Below are positions 52,550 to 64,000 of a DNA stretch of 64,000 bases, one piece after another. The stretch is from the NCBI GenBank assembly GCA_964036045.1, contig OZ038385.1:37957218-38021217 (forward strand). Direction: 5' to 3'. The notes below the pieces were generated by a model, which was given only the letters and a program-made list of their open reading frames with translations, ran no database searches and was not told the DNA's origin. Numbering within the stretch: position 1 is the first letter of the stretch; each line of letters opens with the position of its first letter. Made by a program: the position numbers and the translations under genes. Source of the stretch: Eutreptiella sp. 'Long Island Sound 2002' (lineage: Eukaryota; Euglenozoa; Euglenophyceae; Eutreptiales; Eutreptiaceae).

Positions 52550-55500
52550 CCGTGCTTGCGGAACATGTTCCGGTGCTGCCGGAACATGTTCCGGCAGCAC
52601 CGGAACATGTTCCGCAAGCACCGGAACATGTTCCGGAACCACCGGAACATGTTCCGGAAACTCCGGATCATGTTCCGGCAGCACCGGAACATGTTCCGGA
52701 ACCACCGGAACATGTTCCGGAACCACCGGAACATGTTCCGCAAGCACCGGAACATGTTCCGGAACCACCGGAACATGTTCCGGGACCACCGGAACATGTT
52801 CCGGTGCTCCCGGAACATGTTCCGCAAGCACCGGAACATGTTCTGGGACCACCGGAACATGTTCCGGAACCACCGGAACATGTTCCGGAACCACCGGAAC
52901 ATGTTCCGGCAGCACCGGAACATGTTCCGGAACCACCGGAACATGTTCCGGAACCACCGGAACATGTTCCGGAACCAGCGGAACATCTTCTGGAACCACC
53001 GGAACATGTTCCGGGAACACCGGTACATGTTCCGGAACCAGCGGAACATGTTCCGGAACCACCCGAACATGTTCCGGGAGCACCGGAATATGTTCCGGAA
53101 CCACCGGAACATGTTCCGCAAGAACCGGAACATGTTCCGGAACACCCGGAACATGTTCCGCCACCACCGGAACATGTTCCGGGAGCAACGGAACATGTTC
53201 CGGAACCACCGGAACATGTTCCGGAAGCACCGGACCATGTTCCGGGACCACCGGAACATGTTATGGAACCACCGGAACATGTTCCGGAACCACCGGAACA
53301 TGTTCCGGAACCAGCGGAACATCTTCCGGAACCACCGGAACTTGTTCCGCAAGCACCGGAACATGTTCCGGAACCACCGGAACATGTTCCGCAAGCACCG
53401 GAACATGTTCCGGGACCACCGGAACATGTTCCGGAACCGGCGGAACATGTTCCGGTGGTCCCGGAACATGTTCCGCCGGTTCCGGAACATGTTCCGGAAC
53501 CACCGGAACATGTTCCGGCAGCACCGGAACATGTTCCGCAAGCACTGGAACATGTTCCGGGACCACCGGAACATGTTCCGGGAGCACCGGAACATGTTCT
53601 GGAACCACCGGAACATGTTCCGCAAGCACCGGAACATGTTCCGGAACCAGCGGAACATGTTCCGCAAGCACCGGAACATGTTCCGGGACCACCGGAACAT
53701 GTTGGGGAACCACCGGAACATGTTCTGGAACCACCAGAACATGTTCGGGGACCACCGGAACATGTTCCGGAACCACCGGAACATGTTCCGGGGGCACCGG
53801 AACATGTTGGGGAAGCACCGGAACATGTTCCGGAACCACCGGATCATGTTCCGGCAGCACCGTAACATGTTCCGGGAGCACCGGAACATGTTCCGGGGGC
53901 ACCGGAACATTTTCCGGAACCACCGGAACATGTTCCGGAACCACCGGAACATGTTCCGGGAGCACCGGAACATGTTCCGGAACCACCGGAACATCTTCCG
54001 GAACCACCGGAACATGTTCCGGAACCAGCGGAACATGTTCCGGAACCAGCGGAACATCTTCCGGGACCACCGGAACATGTTCCGGAAGCACCGGAACATG
54101 TTCCGGGAGCACCGGAACATGTTCCGGAAGCACCGGAACATGTTCCGGGAGCACCGGAACATGTTCCGCGAGCACCGGAACATGTTCCGGCAGCACCGGA
54201 ACATGTTCCGGGACCACCGGAACATGTTCCGGGACCACCGGAACATGTTCCGGAAGCACCGGAACATGTTCCGGAACCACCGGAACATGTTCCGCAAGCA
54301 CCGGAACATGTTCGGGAACCAGCGGAACATGTTCCGGAACCACCGGAACATGTTCCGGGAGCACCGGAACATGTTCCGGAACCACCGGAACATGTTCCGG
54401 AACCACCGGAACATGTTCCGCAAGCACTGGAACATGTTCCGGAACCACCGGAACATGTTCCGGGACCACCGGAACATGTTCCGGGACCACCGGAACATGT
54501 TCTGGAAGCACCGGAACATGTTCCGGGACCACCGGAACATGTTATGGAACCACCGGAACATGTTCCGGAACCACCGGAACATGTTCCGGAACCAGCGGAA
54601 CATCTTCCGGAACCACCGGAACTTGTTCCGCAAGCACCGGAACATGTTCCGGAACCACCGGAACATGTTCCGCAAGCACCGGAACATGTTCCGGGACCAC
54701 CGGAACATGTTCCGGAACCGGCGGAACATGTTCCGGTGGTTCCGGAACATGTTCCGGTGGTCCCGGAACATGTTCCGCCGGTTCCGGAACATGTTCCGGA
54801 ACCACCGGAACATGTTCCGGAACCACCGGAACATGTTCCAGTGCTTGCGGAACATGTTCCGGTGCTGCCGGAACATGTTCCGGCAGCACCGGAACATGTT
54901 CCGCAAGCACTGGAACATGTTCCGGGACCACCGGAACATGTTCCGGGAGCACCGGAACATGTTCTGGAACCACCGGAACATTTTCCGCAAGCACCGGAAC
55001 ATGTTCCGGAACCAGCGGAACATGTTCCGGAAACACCGGAACATGTTCCGGGAGCACCGGAACATCTTCCGGAACCAGCGGAACATCTTCTGGAACCACC
55101 GGAACATGTTCCGCAAGCAACGGAACATGTTCCGGAACCACCGGAACATGTTCCGCAAGCACCGGAACATGTTCCGGGACCACCGGAACATGTTCCGGAA
55201 CCGGCGGAACATGTTCCGGGACCACCGGAACATGTCCCGGAACCTCGGGAACATGTTCCAGAACCACCGGAACATGTTCCGGAACCACCGGAACATGTTC
55301 CGGAACCACCAGAACATGTTCGGGGACCACCGGAACATGTTCCGGAACCACCGGAACATGTTCCGGGGGCACCGGAACATGTTGGGGAACCACCGGAACA
55401 TGTTCCGGAACCACCGGATCATGTTCCGGCAGCACCGTAACATGTTCCGGGAGCACCGGAACATGTTCCGGGAGCACCGGAACATGTTCCGGAACCACCG

Positions 55501-58500
55501 GAACATCTTCCGGGACCACCGGAACATGTTCCGGAACCACCGGAACATGTTCCGCAAGCACCGGAACATGTTCCGGGACCACCGGAACATGTTCCGGAAC
55601 CACCGGAACATGTTCCGGAACCACTGGAACATGTTCGGGGACCACCGGAACATGTTCCGGGGGCACCGGAACATTTTCCGGAACCACCGGAACATGTTCC
55701 GGAACCACCGGAACATGTTCCGGGAGCACCGGAACATGTTCCGGGAGCACCGGAACATGTTCCGGAACCACCGGAACATCTTCCGGGACCACCGGAACAT
55801 GTTCCGGAACCATCGGAACATGTTCCGGAACCAGCGGAACATGTTCCGGAACCAGCGGAGAATCTTCCGGGACCACCGGAACATGTTCCGGAAGCACCGG
55901 AACATGTTCCGGGAGCACCGGAACATGTTCCGGAAGCATCCGAACATGTTCCGGGAGCACCGGAACATGTTCCGCGAGCACCGGAACATGTTCCGGCAGC
56001 ACCGGAACATGTTCCGGGAGCACTGGAACATGTTCCGGGAGCACCGGAACATGTTCCGGGAGCACCGGAACATGTTCCGGAAGCACCGGAACATGTTCCG
56101 GATCCACCGGAACATGTTCCGCAAGCACCGGAACATGTTCCGGAACCAGCGGAACATGTTCCGGAACCACCGGAACATGTTCCGGGACCACCGGAACATG
56201 TTCCGGAACCACCGGAACATGTTCCGGAAACTCCGGATCATGTTCCGGCAGCACCGGAACATGTTCCGGAACCACCGGAACATGTTCCGGAACCACCGGA
56301 ACATGTTCCGCAAGCACCGGAATATGTTCCGGAACCACCGGAACATGTTCCGGGACCACCGGAACATGTTCCGGTGCTCCCGGAACATGTTCCGCAAGCA
56401 CCGGAACATGTTCCGGGACCACCGGAACATGTTCCGGAACCACCGGAACATGTTCCGGAACCACCGGAACATGTTCCGGCAGCACCGGAACATGTTCCGG
56501 AACCACCGGAACATGTTCCGCAAGAACCGGAACATGTTCCGGAACACCCGGAACATGTTCCGCCACTACCGGAACATGTTCCGGGAGCAACGGAACATGT
56601 TCCGGAACCACCGGAACATGTTCCGGAAGCACCGGAACATGTTCCGGCACCACCGGAACATGTTCCGGGACCACCGTAACATGTTCCGGAACCACCGGAA
56701 CATGTTCCCGCAGCACCGGAACATGTTCCGGAACCACCGGAACATGTTCCGCAAGCACCGGAACATGTTCCGGAACCAGCGGACCATGTTCTGGAACCAC
56801 CAGAACATGTTCCGGGAGCACCGGAACATGTTCTGGAACCACCGGAACATGTTCCGGAAACACCGGAAAATGTTCCGGCAGCACCGGAACATGTTCCGGA
56901 ACCACCGGAACATGTTCCGGAACCACCGGAACATGTTCCGGAACCAGCGGAACATCTTCTGGAACCACCGGAACATGTTCCGGAACCACCGCAACATGTT
57001 CCGGGACCCCCGCAACATGTTCCGGAAGCACCGGAACATGTTCCGCGACCACCGGAACATGTTCCGGAACCACCGCAACATGTTCCGGGACCCCCGCAAC
57101 ATGTTCCGGAAGCACCGGAACATGTTCCGGAACCACCGGAACATGTTCCGGAACCACCGGAACATGTTCCGGAACCAGCAGAACATCTTCCGGAACCACC
57201 GGAACATGGTCCGCAAGCACCGGAACATGTTCCGGGACCACCGCAACATGTTCTGGAACCACCGGAACATGTTCCGGGAGCACCGGAACATGTTCCGGAA
57301 GCACCAGAATATGTTCCGGAACCACCGGAACATGTTCCGGGACCACCGCAACATGTTCCGGAAGCACCGGAACATGTTCCGGGACCACCCGAACATGTTC
57401 CGGGAGCACCGGAACATGTTCCGGAACCACCGGAACATGTTCCGGAACCAGCGGAACATGTTCCGCAAGAACCGGAACATGTTCCGGAACCACCGGAACA
57501 TGTTCCGCCACCACCGGAACATGTTCCGGAACCAGCAGAACATCTTCCGGAACCACCGGAACATGTTCCGGAAGCATCGGAACATGTTCCGGGAGCACCG
57601 GAACATGTTCCGCGAGCACCGGAACATGTTCCGGCAGCACCGGAACATGTTCCGGGAGCACTGGAACATGTTCCGGGAGCACCGGAACATGTTCCGGGAG
57701 CACCGGAACATGTTCCGGAAGCACCGGAACATGTTCCGGATCCACCGGAACATGTTCCGCAAGCACCGGAACATGTTCCGGAACCAGCGGAACATGTTCC
57801 GGAACCACCGGAACATGTTCCGGGAGCACCGGAACATGTTCCGGAACCACCGGAACATGTTCCGGAAACTCCGGATCATGTTCCGGCAGCACCGGAACAT
57901 GTTCCGGAACCACCGGAACATGTTCCGGAACCACCGGAACATGTTCCGCAAGCGCCGGAATATGTTCCGGAACCACCGGAACATGTTCCGGGACCACCGG
58001 AACATGTTCCGGTGCTCCCGGAACATGTTCCGCAAGCACCGGAACATGTTCCGGGACCACCGGAACATGTTCCGGAACCACCGGAACATGTTCCGGAACC
58101 ACCGGAACATGTTCCGGCAGCACCGGAACATGTTCCGGAACCACCGGAACATGTTCCGGAACCACCGGAACATGTTCCGGAACCAGCGGAACATCTTCTG
58201 GAACCACCGGAACATGTTCCGGGAACACCGGTACATGTTCCGGAACCAGCGGAACATGTTCCGGAACCACCCGAACATGTTCCGGGAGCACCGGAATATG
58301 TTCCGGAACCACCGGAACATGTTCCGCAAGAACCGGAACATGTTCCGGAACACCCGGAACATGTTCCGCCACCACCGGAACATGTTCCGGGAGCAACGGA
58401 ACATGTTCCGGAACCACCGGAACATGTTCCGGAAGCACCGGAACATGTTCCGGCACCACCGGAACATGTTCCGGGACCACCGTAACATGTTCCGGAACCA

Positions 58501-58520
58501 CCGGAACATGTTCCCGCAGC
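52550..58520 (+). repeat. Higher-order repeats tagged by CCGGTGCTCC
   Basis: A single reversed linker in CCGGTGCTCC lies at 52801, 56371 and 58009, 3,570 and 1,638 bp apart (170 and 78 whole monomers). Each is preceded by GGAAACTCCGGATCATG about 140 bp upstream (52657, 56227, 57865) and followed by CGCAAGAACC and GGAACACCCGG units. A further pair tagged by CATGTTATGG (ttatgg at 53261 and 54542, 1,281 bp or 61 monomers apart) sits inside the first interval. Confidence 0.75.
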
Positions 58521-61489
58521 ACCGGAACATGTTCCCGAACCACCGGAACATGTTCCGCAAGCACCGGAACATGTTCCGGAACCAGCGGACCATGTTCTGG
58601 AACCACCAGAACATGTTCCGGGAGCACCGGAACATGTTCTGGAACCACCGGAACATGTTCCGGAAACACCGGAAAATGTTCCGGCAGCACCGGAACATGT
58701 TCCGGAACCACCGGAACATGTTCCGGAACCACCGGAACATGTTCCGGAACCAGCGGAACATCTTCTGGAACCACCGGAACATGTTCCGGAACCACCGCAA
58801 CATGTTCCGGGACCCCCGCAACATGTTCCGGAAGCACCGGAACATGTTCCGCGACCACCGGAACATGTTCCGGAACCACCGGAACATGTTCCGGAACCAC
58901 CGGAACATGTTCCGGAACCAGCAGAACATCTTCCGGAACCACCGGAACATGGTCCGCAAGCACCGGAACATGTTCCGGGACCACCGCAACATGTTCTGGA
59001 ACCACCGGAACATGTTCCGGGAGCACCGGAACATGTTCCGGAAGCACCAGAATATGTTCCGGAACCACCGGAACATGTTCCGGGACCACCGCAACATGTT
59101 CCGGAAGCACCGGAACATGTTCCGGGACCACCCGAACATGTTCCGGGAGCACCGGAACATGTTCCGGAACCACCGGAACATGTTCCGGAACCAGCGGAAC
59201 ATGTTCCGCAAGAACCGGAACATGTTCCGGAACCACCGGAACATGTTCCGCCACCACCGGAACATGTTCCGGGAGCAACGGGACATGTTCCGGAACCACC
59301 GGAACATGTTCCGGAAGCACCGGAACATGTTCCGGAACCACCGGAACATGTTCCGGGACCACCGTAACATGTTCCGGAACCACCGGAACATGTTCCGGAA
59401 CCAGCAGAACATCTTCCGGAACCACCGGAACATGGTCCGCAAGCACCGGAACATGTTCCGGGACCACCGCAACATGTTCTGGAACCACCGGAACATGTTC
59501 CGGGAGCACCGGAACATGTTCCGGAAGCACCGGAACATCTTCCGCAAGCACCGGAACATGTTCCGGAACCACCGGAACATCTTCCGCAAGCACCGTAACA
59601 TGTTCCGGAACCACCGGAACATGTTCCGGCAGCACCGGAACATGTTCCGGAACCACCGGAACATCTTCCGCAAGAACCGGAACATGTTCCGGAACCAGCG
59701 GAAGATGTTCCGGAACCACCGGAACATGTTCCAGGAGCACCGGAACATGTTCCGGAACCACCGGAACATGTTCCGGAACCACCGGAACATGTTCCGGAAC
59801 CACCGGAACATGTTCCGCAAGCATCGGAACATGTTCCGCAACCACCGGAACATGTTCCGGGAGCAACAGAACATGTTCCGGAACCACCGCAACATGTTCT
59901 GCAACCACGGGAACGTGTTCCGGAACCACCGGAACATGTTCCGGGACCACCGGAACATGTTCCGGCAGCACCGGAAAATGTTCCCGAACCACCGGAACAT
60001 GTTCCGGCAGCACCGGAACATGTTCCGGAAGCACCGGAACATGTTCCGGAACCAGCGGAACATGTTCCGGAACCACCCGAACATGTTCCGGGAGCACCGG
60101 AACATGTTCCGGAACCACCGGAACATGTTCCGGAACCACCGGAACATGTTCCGCAAGAACCGGAACATGTTCCGGAACCACCGGAACATGTTCCGCCACC
60201 ACCGGAACATGTTCCGGGAGCAACGGAACATGTTCCGGAACCACCGGAACATGTTCCGGAAGCACCGGAACATGTTCCGGAACCACCGGAACATGTTCCG
60301 GGACCACCGTAACATGTTCCGGAACCACCGGAACATGTTCCAGCAGCACCGGAACATGTTCCGGAACCACCGGAACATGTTCCGCAAGCACCGGAACATG
60401 TTCCGGGAGCACCGGAACATGTTCCGGAACCACCGGAACATGTTCCGGAAACACCGGAACATGTTCCGGAACCACCGGAACATGTTCCGGGAGCACCGGA
60501 GCATGTTCCGGAACCACCGGAACATGTTCCGGAAACACCGGAAAATGTTCCGGCAGCACCGGAACATGTTCCGGAACCACCGGAACATGTTCCCGAACCA
60601 GCGGAACATCTTCTGGAACCACCAGAACATGTTCCGGAACCACCGGAACATGTTCCGGGACCACCGCAACATGTTCTGGAAGCACCGGAACATGTTCCGC
60701 GACCACCGGAACATGTTCCGGAACCACCGGAACATATTCCGGAACCAGCAGAACATCTTCCGGAACCACCGGAACATGGTCCGCAAGCACCGGAACATGT
60801 TCCGGAACCACCGCAACATGTTCCGGAACCACCGGAACATGTTCCGGGAGCACCGGAACATGTTCCGCAAGCACCGGAACATCTTCCGCAAGCACCGGAA
60901 CATGTTCCGGAACCAGCGGAAGATGTTCCGGAACCACCGGAACATGTTCCGGGAGCACCGGAACATGTTCCGGAAGCACCGGAACATCTTCCGCAAGCAC
61001 CGGAACATGTTCCGGAACCACCGGAACATGTTCCACAAGCACCGTAACATGTTCCGGAACCACCGGAACATGTTCCGGCAGCACCGGAACATGTTCCGGA
61101 ACCACCGGAACATCTTCCGCAAGCACCGGAACATGTTCCGGAACCAGCGGAAGATGTTCCGGAACCACCGGAACATGTTCCGGGAGCACCGGAACATGTT
61201 CCGGAACCACCGGAACATGTTCCGGAACCACCGGAACATGTTCCGCAAGCATCGGAACATGTTCCGCAACCAGCGGAACATGTTCCGGGAGCAACGGAAC
61301 ATGTTCCGGAACCACCGCAACATGTTCCGGAACCACCGGAACGTGTTCCGGAACCACCGGAACATGTTCCGGGACCAGCGGAACATGTTCCGGGACCACC
61401 GGAACATGTTCCGGAACCACCGGAACATGTTCCGGAACCACCGGAACATGTTCCGGAACCACCGGAACATGTTCCGGGACCACCGGAAC

Positions 61490-64000
61490 ATGTTCCGGAA
61501 GCACCAGAATATGTTCCAGGACCACCGTAACATGTTCCGGAACCACCGGAACATGTTCCGGCAGCACCCGAAAATGTTCCGGAACCACCGGAACATGTTC
61601 CGGCACCACCGGAACATGTTCCGGAAGCACCGGAACATGTTCCGGGAGCACCGGAACATGTTCCGGAAGCACCAGAATATGTTCCGGAACCACCGGAACA
61701 TCTTCCGGGACCACCGCGACATGTTCCGGAAGCACCGGAACATGTTCCGGGACCACCGTAACATGTTCCGGAACCACCGGAACATGTTCCGGCAGTACCG
61801 GAAAATGTTCCGGAACCACCGGAACATATTCCGCAAGCACCGGAACATGTTCCGGAACCAGCGGAACATGCTCCGGAACCACCGGAACATGTTCCGGGAG
61901 CACCGGAACATGTTCCGGAACCACCGGAACATGTTCCGGAAACACCGGAACATGTTCCGGCAGCACCGGAACATGTTCCGGAACCACCGGAACATGTTCC
62001 GGAACCACCGGAACATGTTCCGGAACCACCGGAACATGTTCCGCAAGCACCGGAACATGTTCCGGAACCACCGGAACATGTTCCGGGACCCACCGGAACA
62101 TGTTCCGGAACCACCGGAACATGTTCCGGGACCACCGGAACATGTTCCGCAAGCACCGGAACATGTTCCGGGACCACCGGAACATGTTCCGGGAGCACCG
62201 GAACATGTTCCGGGAGCACCGGAACATGTTCCGGAACCACCGGAGCATGTTCCGGAACCACCGGAACATGTTCCGGAAGCACCGGAACATGTTCCGGGAC
62301 CAGCGGAACATGTTCCGGGACCACCGGAACATGTTCCGGAAGCACTAGAATATGTTCCGGAACCACCGGAACATGTTCCGGAAGCACTAGAATATGTTCC
62401 GGAACCACCGGAACATGTTCCGGGACCACCGCAACATGTTCTGGAAACACCGGAACATGTTCCGGGACGACCGCAACATGTTCCGGAAGCACCGGAGCAT
62501 GTTCCGGGACCACCGGAACATGTTCCGGAACCACCGGAACATGTTCCGGGAGCACCGGAACATGTTCCGGGACCACCGCAACATGTTCTGGAAGCACCGG
62601 AACATGTTCCGGGACCACCGCAACATGTTCCGGAAGCACCGGAGCATGTTCCGGGACCACCGGAACATGTTCCGGCAGCACCGGAACATGTTCCGGAACC
62701 AGCGGAACATGCTCCGGAACCACCGGAACATGTTCCGGAACCACCGGAACATATTCCGGAACCACCGGAACATGTTTCGCAAGCACCGGAACATGTTCCG
62801 GAACCAGCGGAACATGTTCCGGAACCACCGGAACATTTTCCGGGACCACCGGAACATGTTCCGCGACCACCGGAACATGTTCCGCAAGCACCGGAACATG
62901 TTCCGGGACCACCGGAACATGTTCCGGAACCACCGGAACATGTTCCGGAACCACCGGAACATGTTCCGGCAGCACCGGAACATGTTCCGGAAGCTCCGGA
63001 ACATGTTCCGGGACCAGCGGAACATGTTCCGGGACCACTGGAACATGTACCGGAAGCAATAGAATATGTTCCGGAACCACCGGAACATGTTCCAGGACCA
63101 CCGCAACATGTTCCGGAAGCACTGGAACATGTTCCAGGACCACCGTAACATGTTCCGGAACCACCGGAACATGTTCCGGCAGCACCCGAAAATGTTCCGG
63201 AACCACCGGAACATGTTCCGGCACCACCGGAACATTTTCCGGAAGCACCGGAACATGTTCCGGGACCACCGGAACATGTTCCGGAAGCACCAGAATATGT
63301 TCCGGAACCACCGGAACATGTTCCGGGACCACCGCGACATGTTCCGGAAGCACCGGAACATGTTCCGGGACCACCGTAACATGTTCCGGAACCACCGGAA
63401 CATGTTCCGGCAGTACCGGAAAATGTTCCGGAACCACCGGAACATATTCTGCAAGCACCGGAACATGTTCCGGAACCAGCGGAACATGCTCCGGAACCAC
63501 CGGAACATGTTCCGGGAGCACCGGAACATGTTCCGGAACCACCGGAACATGTTCCGGAAACACCGGAACATGTTCCGGCAGCACCGGAACATGTTCCGGA
63601 ACCACCGGAATATGTTCCGGAACCACCGGAACATGTTCCGGAACCACCGGAACATGTTCGGCAAGCACCGGAACATGTTCCGGAACCACCGGAACATGTT
63701 CCGGGACCCACCGGAACATGTTCCGGAACCACCGGAACATGTTCCGGGACCACCGGAACATGTTCTGCAAGCACCGGAACATGTTCCGGGACCAGCGGAA
63801 CATGTTCCGGGACCACCGGAACATGTTCCGGAAGCACTAGAATATGTTCCGGAACCACCGGAACATGTTCCGGAAGCACTAGAATATGTTCCGGAACCAC
63901 CGGAACATGTTCCGGGACCACCGCAACATGTTCTGGAAACACCGGAACATGTTCCGGGACGACCGCAACATGTTCCGGAAGCACCGGAGCATGTTCCGGG
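61490..64000 (+). repeat. 1618-bp higher-order repeat pair at the right edge
   Basis: Rare variants recur in the same order 1,618 bp apart (77 monomers plus 1 bp): CAGCACCCGAAAATG at 61562 and 63180, CAGTACCGGAAAATG at 61793 and 63411, and GGGACCCACC at about 62085 and 63703. The GAAGCACTAGAATATG pair (about 62338 and 62380, then 63832 and 63874) and GGGACGACC (62464 and 63956) follow in each copy with spacing reduced by about six monomers. The second copy runs off the window. Confidence 0.75.

Larger units (their letters stand above)
30997..64000 (+). repeat. Right satellite array, 21-bp palindromic monomer
   Basis: About 1,571 units of the same 16-bp dyad and 5-bp linker run to the end of the window and beyond. 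Unlike the left array, it contains many length changes that are not multiples of three: AAAAACATG near 31083, GGGAACAACC near 31965, the CAGCACCCGG unit with one extra base, the 17-bp GGAACATAACATGTTCC variant, and 23-bp units with a TGGTCCA linker. The peptide frame therefore rotates repeatedly along the array, yet the 21-bp dyad phasing resumes each time. I see no embedded gene. Confidence 0.97.

Noticed and set aside
1-64000. CRISPR array
   Set aside because: There are short palindromic repeats, but the linkers are 5 bp, few in kind and repeated thousands of times, with no cas genes.
1-64000. Steroid-receptor or LexA-type operator
   Set aside because: Steroid-receptor elements need three bases between AGAACA and TGTTCT and the Bacillus LexA box needs four between GAAC and GTTC. 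Here the gaps are zero and two.
1-64000. CENP-B box
   Set aside because: The required TTCG...A..CGGG pattern is absent from the monomer, so a centromere role cannot be argued on that basis.

Overview
The window is almost entirely one satellite. About 58.5 of 64 kb is a 21-bp tandem repeat, split into a left array (1-25551) and a right array (30997-64000) by a unique-sequence island of about 5.4 kb (25552-30996). The island carries one long intronless reading frame. Satellite arrays of this size, AATAAA signals and no dense operon-like gene packing point to a nuclear eukaryotic genome, probably a GC-rich protist, alga or fungus. I cannot place it more closely.

Each unit is a 16-bp perfect palindrome, CCGGAACATGTTCCGG, followed by a 5-bp asymmetric linker, usually AACCA, AAGCA, GACCA or GAGCA. 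There are roughly 2,790 units (about 1,217 left, 1,571 right). The palindrome looks the same from both strands, so only the linker shows which way a unit points. Most linkers read forward on the + strand, but discrete blocks read in reverse (TGGTT, TGGTC, TGCTC, TGCTT). Rare variants divide the arrays into higher-order repeats: 2.5-3.2 kb units at 1-6250; a 1050-bp unit at 6.5-8.6 kb; TTATTG-tagged units at 9.5-18.3 kb; units with 12-bp truncated monomers at 11.4-24.1 kb; units with an extra C at 32.5-39.2 kb; a 5-bp-insertion domain at 41.3-45.2 kb; a 7-bp-linker domain at 46.3-52.1 kb; and 1.3-3.6 kb units at 52.5-64 kb.

The unit length is a multiple of three and contains no stop codon in any frame on either strand. 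The arrays therefore produce enormous open frames in all six frames, one of 8,516 codons. These encode only heptapeptide repeats and I do not call them genes.

The island contains, in order: about 490 bp of unique sequence with a short imperfect duplication; a diverged minisatellite with a period near 67 bp (26071-26700); a CDS of about 1,019 codons (26962-30021) with an RNase H-like domain, a Cys cluster and an Arg/Glu/Gly-rich basic tail; and about 975 bp of downstream DNA with a T-rich TTTCTG tract, TATA-like and AATAAA motifs and a CCGCAAC micro-repeat that leads into the right array. The last units of the left array carry an ordered set of rare linkers that recurs inside the right array, so the two arrays share a recent common history.
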